Source: Breoghania sp. L-A4 (GTDB lineage Bacteria > Pseudomonadota > Alphaproteobacteria > Rhizobiales > Stappiaceae). From it: a stretch of 64,000 nt of DNA. The translations under genes and the position numbers were made by a program. The stretch lies in NCBI RefSeq assembly GCF_003432385.1, contig NZ_CP031841.1, positions 186,001 to 250,000 of the forward strand, written 5' to 3'. Below are positions 58,020 to 64,000 of the stretch, piece by piece; the stretch's first letter is position 1, and every line of letters starts with the position of its first letter. The notes under the pieces are model-generated. The model did not search any database. It saw only the letters and a list, made by a program, of their open reading frames with translations, and was not told where the DNA came from.

Positions 58020-60845
58020 ATGACATCACTCACCGAGCCCTTTCCCGAGCTGATCGACTCGGCCGCCCTGCGCCACGAGTTCTCGGCGTTGACGAAACCG
58101 TTCGGCGGTGATGGCACCGATCTCGGGGTGCGCTCGGCGGTTCTGGCGCGGCTCAAGGAAGTCTACCAGGAAGGGCGCGACAAGGTTGAGCAGGCGCTGC
58201 GCGAGGACGGCGGCGGCCATCTCTGCGCCCGTCGGCTGTGCTTCCTGCAGGACGAGATCATTCGCGTGATCTACGATTTCGCGGTGTTTCATGTCTATCG
58301 GGTGCAAAATCCGTCCGCCGCCGAGCACATGTCCGTTGTGGCCGTGGGCGGCTACGGCCGGGGCACGCTGGCGCCGGCCTCCGATATCGATCTGCTGTTC
58401 CTGCTGCCCTACAAGCAGACGCCGTGGGGCGAATCGGTCGTCGAATATATCCTGTATCTGTTGTGGGACCTCGGTCTGAAGGTGGGCCACGCCACCCGCA
58501 CCGTCGGCGAATCGCTCCGCCTGTCGCGCAGCGACATGACGATCCGCACCGCCATTCTGGAAGCCCGTTACGTCTGGGGCCACAAGGACCTGGCCGAGGA
58601 ATTGATCGAGCGCTTCGACAACGAGGTGGTGAAGAACACCGGACCGGAGTTCATAGCCGCGAAGCTGGCCGAACGCGACGAGCGGCACCGCCGCCAGGGC
58701 CAGTCCCGCTATCTGGTCGAGCCCAACGTCAAGGAGGGCAAGGGCGGCCTGCGTGACCTGCACACGCTGTTCTGGATCGCCAAATATTTCTACCGCCTGC
58801 GCTCGGGCAACGAGCTGGTGAAGGCCGGGGTGTTCTCGCGGGCCGAATACAACCGCTTCGTGCAATGCGACGATTTTCTTTGGGCGGTGCGCTGCCACAT
58901 GCACTTCCTCACCGGGCGGCCCGAGGAGCGGCTTTCGTTCGACATCCAGCGCGAGATCGCCCAGCGTCTGAGCTATACCGAGCATCCCGGCCAGCACGAT
59001 GTGGAACGCTTCATGAAGCACTATTTCCTCATCGCCAAGGACGTGGGCGACCTGACGCGCATCCTGTGCGCCGCGCTTGAGGAAAAACACGCCAAGCAGA
59101 CGCCGGGCCTGTCGCGCTTCCTCAACACGCTGAAGCGCTCGAGCCGGCGGCAGCCGCTGGGCAGCAGCAAGGATTTCGTGGTCGAGAACGACCGGCTCAA
59201 CATCGCTCATGCGGATGTCTTCAAGAAGGACCCGATCAACCTGATCCGGGCCTTTTCGCTCGCCGAGCGCCACGACCTGCTGTTTCATCCCGAACTGATG
59301 AAGCTGGTGCGGCGCTCGCGGCGGCTGATCGACCGGTCTCTGCGCGAAAACCCGGAAGCCAACCGGCTGTTCATCGGTATCCTGACCTCGCGCGGGGATC
59401 CGGAAACCGTGCTGCGGCGGATGAGCGAGGCCGGGGTGCTGTCACGCTTCGTGCCCGACTTCGGCAAGGTCGAGGCGATGATGCAGTTCAACATGTATCA
59501 TCACTACACGGTGGACGAGCACCTGCTGCGCGCCATTGGCGTGCTGTCGGAAATCGAGCGCGGCGAACAGGGCGACGATCATCCGCTGTCGACCGAGATC
59601 CTCAAGACCACGCAAAACCGCAAGGTTCTGTATGTGGCGCTGTTCCTGCACGATATCGCCAAGGGCAGGCCGGAGGATCATTCCATCGCGGGAGCGCGCA
59701 TCGCCCGCCGGCTGTGTCCGCGGTTCGGCCTGAACGCCGCGGAAACCGAAACCGTCGCCTGGCTGATCGAACACCATCTGCTGATGAGCACCGTCGCCCA
59801 GTCGCGCGATCTCAACGACCGCAAGACGATCACGGATTTCGCCGAGGTGGTGCAGAGCCCGGAGCGGCTGAAGCTGCTCCTGGTGCTCACCGTCGCCGAC
59901 ATCCGCGCCGTCGGGCCCAATGTGTTCAACGGCTGGAAGGGACAACTGCTGCGCACGCTGTACTACGAGTGCGAGCCGGTTCTGGCGGGCGGCTACAGCC
60001 TGCCGGCCAGCAGCAAGCGGGTCGAAGCGGCCCAGCGCGAACTGGCCGAGGAATTGGAAGGCTGGAGTGCCGCGGAAATCGAAGCCTACCGCGAGCGCCA
60101 CTACCCGTCCTATTGGCTGCGGGTGGATCTGCCGCAGAAACTGATGCACGCCGAAATGATCCGCGATGCGGATGCCTCCGGCAAGCAGCTCGCGAGCAAA
60201 GTGACCACCCACGCCTTTGAGGGTATCACCGAGATCACCGTGCTGGCCGCCGACCACCCGCGCCTGCTGTCGACGATCGCCGGGTCGTGCTTCGTGGCCG
60301 GCGCCAACATCGTCGATGCGCAGATCTACACCACCACCGACGGCCTGGCGCTCGACACGATCTTTGTGACCCGCGAACTGCCGGACGACGCAGATGAGCG
60401 ACGGCGCGGCGAACGCATCACCACGCTGATCTCCCGGACGCTGTTGGGAGAGGAGAAGCTGCCGAACAGCGTCGCCCAGAAGGCCGCGACGCGCAGCCGC
60501 TCCAAGGTCTTCCGGCTGGAAACCGAGGTGCTGGTCAACAATTCCTGGTCCGACCGCTACACGGTCCTGGAGACCTCCGGCCTCGACCGTCCGGGCTTGC
60601 TCTACGACCTGACGCGCGAGATCTCGGCTCTCAATCTCAACATCGCCTCCGCGCATATCGCGACCTTCGGCGAGCGCGCGGTGGATGTATTCTACGTGAC
60701 CGACCTGACGGGACAGAAAATCGCCAATGTCGCCCGCCAGGTCAAGATCCGCGAGCGCATCGCCGCCGCCTTCGACGGCGTTCAGCCCGCCAAGCCCGTC
60801 AAACAGGCGAAGGCCGCCTGGCGCAGCATGACGAGCGTGAAATGA
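58020..60845 (+). CDS. glnD: Bifunctional uridylyltransferase / uridylyl-removing enzyme GlnD
   Basis: 941 residues. Nucleotidyltransferase motif VVAVGGYGRGTLAPASDIDL near residue 105, HD domain with HHYTVDEHLLRAIGVL and YVALFLHDIAKG near residues 495-545, and two ACT domains (about 730-800 and 845-915) that sense glutamine. It uridylylates PII proteins when nitrogen is scarce and removes UMP when it is plentiful. This PII switch would also act on the Amt transporter in this window. Confidence 0.96.
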   Translation: MTSLTEPFPELIDSAALRHEFSALTKPFGGDGTDLGVRSAVLARLKEVYQEGRDKVEQALREDGGGHLCARRLCFLQDEIIRVIYDFAVFHVYRVQNPSAAEHMSVVAVGGYGRGTLAPASDIDLLFLLPYKQTPWGESVVEYILYLLWDLGLKVGHATRTVGESLRLSRSDMTIRTAILEARYVWGHKDLAEELIERFDNEVVKNTGPEFIAAKLAERDERHRRQGQSRYLVEPNVKEGKGGLRDLHTLFWIAKYFYRLRSGNELVKAGVFSRAEYNRFVQCDDFLWAVRCHMHFLTGRPEERLSFDIQREIAQRLSYTEHPGQHDVERFMKHYFLIAKDVGDLTRILCAALEEKHAKQTPGLSRFLNTLKRSSRRQPLGSSKDFVVENDRLNIAHADVFKKDPINLIRAFSLAERHDLLFHPELMKLVRRSRRLIDRSLRENPEANRLFIGILTSRGDPETVLRRMSEAGVLSRFVPDFGKVEAMMQFNMYHHYTVDEHLLRAIGVLSEIERGEQGDDHPLSTEILKTTQNRKVLYVALFLHDIAKGRPEDHSIAGARIARRLCPRFGLNAAETETVAWLIEHHLLMSTVAQSRDLNDRKTITDFAEVVQSPERLKLLLVLTVADIRAVGPNVFNGWKGQLLRTLYYECEPVLAGGYSLPASSKRVEAAQRELAEELEGWSAAEIEAYRERHYPSYWLRVDLPQKLMHAEMIRDADASGKQLASKVTTHAFEGITEITVLAADHPRLLSTIAGSCFVAGANIVDAQIYTTTDGLALDTIFVTRELPDDADERRRGERITTLISRTLLGEEKLPNSVAQKAATRSRSKVFRLETEVLVNNSWSDRYTVLETSGLDRPGLLYDLTREISALNLNIASAHIATFGERAVDVFYVTDLTGQKIANVARQVKIRERIAAAFDGVQPAKPVKQAKAAWRSMTSVK

Positions 60846-60912
60846 TCACCGCGCCCGCCCGCCCTGCTCCCGTGTTCCCGACGCATCCGCCAAGGGTGAG
60901 AGAGCTGCCGCG

Positions 60913-62472
60913 ATGAGCCTCTTGAAGCATTTCGTCACGGTGGGTGGAGCGACCCTGTCGAGCCGCCTGCTGGGCTTCATACGCGATGTCACCATGGCCG
61001 CGATCATCGGGACGGGACCCGTGGCCGACGCCTTCTTCGTCGCGTTCCGGCTGCCCAACCTGTTTCGGCGATTGTTCGCCGAGGGCGCGTTCAACTCCGC
61101 CTTCGTGCCGCTGTTCGCCCGGTCGCTCGAGGAGCAGGGCGAGGAGGGCGCGCGCCGGTTTGGCGAGGAAGTCCTCGCCGGGCTGTTCTGGACCCTTTTG
61201 GTGATCACCGCGATCGCGGAAGTCGCCATGCCGGCGCTGGTGTGGGTGCTGGCGCCCGGGTTCTACAGCGACCCGGACAAATACGATCTCGCGGTGCTGC
61301 TGTCGCGCATCACCTTTCCCTATCTGCTGTGCATGTCGCTCATCGCCTTTCTCGGCGGCATTCTGAACACGTTTGAACGGTTCGCCGCCGCCGCCTTCGC
61401 GCCGGTGCTGCTCAACGTCGTGATGATCGCGGTGCTGGGTCTGATCGCGGTGCTTGGGCTCGACGCGGGCCGGGAGAGCGGCATCGTGCTGGCCGGCGGC
61501 GTGGCGCTCGCGGGCCTGGTGCAACTGGTCGCCCTGGCCACGGCCCTCAAGCGCTACGGCTTCCACCTGTCGATGAAGCGCCCCCGGCTGACGCCGGGCG
61601 TGAAGCGGCTGCTGCAACTGGGCGTTCCCGGCGTCATCGCCGGCGGCATCACCCAGATCAACATCGCCGTGGGGACGATCATCGCATCAACCCAGGCCAG
61701 CGCCGTCTCCTATCTCTACTACGCCGACCGCGTGTACCAGTTGCCGCTCGGCGTCGTCGGCATCGCCATCGGCGTGGTGTTGCTGCCCGATCTGTCGCGG
61801 CAATTGCGCGCTGGAAACGGCGACGGGGTGCTCCATACCCAGAACCGGGCACTCGAGTTCGCCCTGGCGTTGACCTTGCCTGCCGCCATCGCCCTGATCG
61901 TCATCCCGCACCCCATCATCTCGGTGCTGTTTCAGCGCGGCGCCTTCAGCGCCGCAGACACACAGGCCACCACTGCCGCGCTGGCCGCGTTCGGCGTCGG
62001 GTTGCCGTCGTTTGTGCTGATCAAGGTCTTCTCGCCGGCGTTCTTCGCCCGTGAGGACACCAAGACGCCGATGTGGTTCGCCGGCGCCGCCATGGTGATC
62101 AACGTTGTCGGCGCCTTCGCGCTGTATCCGTTCCTGGCGCACGTGGGCATTGCACTGGCGACGTCACTCGCCGGATGGGCCAATGCGCTGCTGCTGGTCA
62201 TCACCCTGTGGCGGCGTGGCGACTTCGTGCCCGACGCGGCCCTTGCGAAGCGGCTGCCTCTGATGCTCCTGGCGAGCCTCCTGATGGGCGGCTGCGTCTA
62301 TGCCGGCGCCTGGGCTTTGGAGGACTGGCTCGCGGCACCCGCCCTGATCCTGCGCGTTGCCGCCCTTGCCCTGCTGGTCACTGGCGGCATGACCGCCTTC
62401 GCGCTCTTCGTGCAGCTGACCGGCGCGGTCGACATTGCTGCGCGGCTGAAAGCCTTGCGCTCCAAACGATAG
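60913..62472 (+). CDS. murJ: Lipid II flippase MurJ
   Basis: 519 residues and about fourteen membrane helices. MviN signature near the N terminus: GATLSSRLLGFIRDVTMAAI, FFVAFRLPNLFRRLFAEGAF, then NSAFVPLFARSLE. It flips lipid II for peptidoglycan synthesis. It follows glnD by 67 bases; the order glnD-murJ-trpS is conserved in Hyphomicrobiales. Confidence 0.95.
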   Translation: MSLLKHFVTVGGATLSSRLLGFIRDVTMAAIIGTGPVADAFFVAFRLPNLFRRLFAEGAFNSAFVPLFARSLEEQGEEGARRFGEEVLAGLFWTLLVITAIAEVAMPALVWVLAPGFYSDPDKYDLAVLLSRITFPYLLCMSLIAFLGGILNTFERFAAAAFAPVLLNVVMIAVLGLIAVLGLDAGRESGIVLAGGVALAGLVQLVALATALKRYGFHLSMKRPRLTPGVKRLLQLGVPGVIAGGITQINIAVGTIIASTQASAVSYLYYADRVYQLPLGVVGIAIGVVLLPDLSRQLRAGNGDGVLHTQNRALEFALALTLPAAIALIVIPHPIISVLFQRGAFSAADTQATTAALAAFGVGLPSFVLIKVFSPAFFAREDTKTPMWFAGAAMVINVVGAFALYPFLAHVGIALATSLAGWANALLLVITLWRRGDFVPDAALAKRLPLMLLASLLMGGCVYAGAWALEDWLAAPALILRVAALALLVTGGMTAFALFVQLTGAVDIAARLKALRSKR

Positions 62473-62569
62473 TTGGCGATAACCGCGCGGGCTTTTTGCG
62501 GCGGACCCCATCCGTCCGGGCCCGTTGATCAGGGCCTGTCCACAAGGCCCGCACACAGGGAAACATTTG

Positions 62570-63622
62570 ATGAGCGTGTTCGAGCCGCGTGTCTTTTCCG
62601 GCGTCCAGCCGACCGGAAACCTGCATCTGGGCAACTATCTGGGTGCCATCACCCGGTTTGTCGCCATGCAGGACACCCATCCTTGCCTCTATTGCGTCGT
62701 CGACATGCACGCCATCACGGTCTGGCAGGAGCCGGCCGAGCTGCAGGCCGCCATTCGCGAAGTGGCCAGCGCCTATATCGCCGCCGGCATCGACCCCAAG
62801 AAGAGCATCATCTTCAACCAGAGCCAGGTCTCGGGACACGCCGAACTGGCGTGGATCTTCAATTGCGTCGCCCGCATGGGCTGGCTCAACCGGATGACCC
62901 AGTTCAAGGAAAAGGCCGGCAAGAACCGCGAGAACGCCTCGACAGGCCTGTTCGTCTATCCCAACCTGATGGCCGCCGACATTCTGCTGTACAGGGCGAC
63001 CCATGTGCCGGTGGGCGAGGATCAGAAGCAGCATCTGGAGCTGACCCGCGACATCGCGCAGAAATTCAACAACGATTACGCCGGACGGATCGCGGACATG
63101 GGTCACGATCCGGAGGCGGGCTATTTCCCGCTGACCGAGCCGATCATCGCGGGCCCCGCCACCCGGGTGATGAGCTTGCGCGAGGGCACCAAGAAGATGT
63201 CGAAATCCGACCCTTCCGATCTGTCGCGCATCAATCTGACCGATGACGCCGACACGATTTCGAAGAAGATCCGCAAGGCGAAGACGGACGCCGAAGCGTT
63301 GCCCAGCGAGACCGACGGGCTGAAGGACCGTCCCGAGGCGGCCAATCTGGTCGGCATCTACGCGGCGCTCGCTGAACACAGCCCGGAACAGGTGCTGAAC
63401 GACTTCGGCGGCTCGCAGTTCTCCACTTTCAAGCCCGCGCTGGCCGACCTCGCGGTCGCCAAGCTCGCGCCGATCGCCGATGAGATGCGCCGCTTGAAGG
63501 ACGACACGGCCTATATCGACCAGGTGCTGGGAGCCGGCGCCGACCGCGCCGACGCCATTGCGCGTCCGGTCATGCAGGGCGTCAAGGACATCACCGGCTT
63601 CCTGTCGACCCGCAAGGGCTGA
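62570..63622 (+). CDS. trpS: Tryptophan-tRNA ligase
   Basis: 350 residues. Class I motifs: HIGH-type [13 protein letters not shown] near residue 15 and KMSKS-type [12 protein letters not shown] near residue 207; [10 protein letters not shown] at the N terminus is the TrpRS signature. It charges tRNA-Trp. I chose ATG 62570; the 15-codon longer frame adds no conserved residues. Confidence 0.96.
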   Translation: MSVFEPRVFSGVQPTGNLHLGNYLGAITRFVAMQDTHPCLYCVVDMHAITVWQEPAELQAAIREVASAYIAAGIDPKKSIIFNQSQVSGHAELAWIFNCVARMGWLNRMTQFKEKAGKNRENASTGLFVYPNLMAADILLYRATHVPVGEDQKQHLELTRDIAQKFNNDYAGRIADMGHDPEAGYFPLTEPIIAGPATRVMSLREGTKKMSKSDPSDLSRINLTDDADTISKKIRKAKTDAEALPSETDGLKDRPEAANLVGIYAALAEHSPEQVLNDFGGSQFSTFKPALADLAVAKLAPIADEMRRLKDDTAYIDQVLGAGADRADAIARPVMQGVKDITGFLSTRKG

Positions 63623-63646
63623 GACCCGGAAACGTTGGGCATTCTG

Positions 63647-63668
63647 GGGGCGGCTTACGAGCCGCCCC
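63647..63668. terminator. Hairpin terminator behind trpS
   Basis: GGGGCGGCT, TACG, AGCCGCCCC: a 9-bp perfect stem 25 bases after the trpS stop, placed between convergent genes. The T-run is poor, so termination efficiency is uncertain. Confidence 0.5.
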
Positions 63669-63673
63669 TGTTG

Positions 63674-63901
63674 CTATGGGCAACAGTGTGCGTCCTTGCC
63701 CGACGCGCGGGCGTCCTGGATCGGCGGGCATGGCACATCGCCGAACGAACAAAACACGCAGCAATCACCCGCTTTCGGTTTGAGCAGACCCCCGCACCCC
63801 TTGCATGTGTAGAAGAACTGGCAGGCGTCCGTCGGCATCTGCTCGCATTCCGCATGACCGCAACGGGGACAGGTCAACGTCGATTGAAGAATCGTCGTCA
63901 T
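63674..63901 (-). CDS. GDCCVxC-domain small cysteine-rich protein
   Basis: 75 residues with ten cysteines: CPRC at 11-14, CKGC at 33-36, the family hallmark GDCCVFC at 45-51, and C58 and CC at 73-74. The pattern suggests metal (zinc or mercury) binding; related proteins lie in mercury resistance operons. AAGG lies eight bases before the chosen ATG. An ATG ten codons upstream is possible. Confidence 0.85.
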   Translation of the reverse strand: MTTILQSTLTCPRCGHAECEQMPTDACQFFYTCKGCGGLLKPKAGDCCVFCSFGDVPCPPIQDARASGKDAHCCP

Positions 63902-63964
63902 TGCAGCGGCCTTCGTTTGCTCAGCGGACATTCACGTCGTTTTCCCAAGTCCGCCGTCGCACGC

Positions 63965-64000
63965 TCAGACGTCCAGCCCTTCGAACAGCGCGGTCGACAG
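63965..64000 (-). CDS. C-terminal end of an unidentified gene
   Basis: The last eleven codons before a TGA read STALFEGLDV preceded by Leu, and continue beyond the window. Too short to name. A real gene is likely because the 33 bases before the GDCCVxC start otherwise have no function visible. Confidence 0.3.
   Translation of the reverse strand: MSTALFEGLDV

Overview
The window reads as a chromosomal segment of a high-G+C alphaproteobacterium, most likely a member of the Hyphomicrobiales (Rhizobiales). The grounds are the gene order trpF-trpB-trpA-accD-folC, maeB next to mutS, ccmA-B-C-D-G next to acnA, Tim44-like/mltA/smr/XRE, and glnD-murJ-trpS, together with an MmcB gene preceded by an alphaproteobacterial SOS box. 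No rRNA, tRNA, CRISPR array or prophage was found. Genes are tightly packed, often with ATGA overlaps.

Layout. 1-6.2 kb: remains of an aromatic-acid catabolic region: end-truncated galC/ligK-like aldolase, galB-like hydratase, a LysR regulator with two DNA-binding domains, an EamA exporter, a SnoaL-like protein, an FMN reductase, a relic of a TctA permease and a type I extradiol dioxygenase. 6.2-10.2 kb: LpxL-like acyltransferase, a cytochrome P450 whose 5' end is out of frame, and a PAS-only protein. 10.4-13.8 kb: a small Flp/Tad pilus set (prepilin peptidase, a 59-residue Flp pilin, a pilus-assembly N-domain protein, two TadE-like pseudopilins). 14.0-16.6 kb: MaoC-phosphotransacetylase fusion (broken by a one-base frameshift) and acetate kinase. 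16.6-22.7 kb: PhnD-like binding protein, LysE exporter, acetylpolyamine-type deacetylase, aldose epimerase, phosphohexomutase, retropepsin-like protease. 23.0-24.6 kb: AHSA1-like protein, CAP-domain lipoprotein and mmcB.

24.6-36.1 kb is the housekeeping block folC/accD/trpA/[DUF1127, DUF2267]/trpB/trpF/maeB, with mutS divergent from maeB. 36.1-46.6 kb carries ferredoxin-NADP reductase, an ammonium transporter, a DUF1223 protein, cytochrome c maturation genes ccmGDCBA, a cupin and aconitase. 46.6-49.75 kb is an accessory patch between acnA and polA: a HicAB toxin-antitoxin pair with a clear palindromic operator, a complete-looking IS110-family element with a 180-nt structured leader of the size and position expected for a bridge RNA, an unassigned structured intergenic element and several dispersed repeats. 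49.76-63.9 kb returns to housekeeping: polA, an acyltransferase-3 protein, fxsA, Tim44-like adaptor, mltA, smr, XRE regulator, glnD, murJ, trpS and a GDCCVxC-type small protein.

Functional themes: ring-cleavage catabolism at the left edge; acetyl-CoA/acetyl-phosphate metabolism (MaoC-Pta, AckA, MaeB, AcnA, AccD); tryptophan and folate synthesis; nitrogen sensing and uptake (GlnD, Amt); c-type cytochrome assembly; envelope maintenance (MurJ, MltA, LpxL-like). The most interesting part is the IS110 element and the structured non-coding DNA around it. Two genes (P450 and MaoC-Pta) have the same kind of lesion, one base missing from a run of C, which may be real or an assembly artefact.
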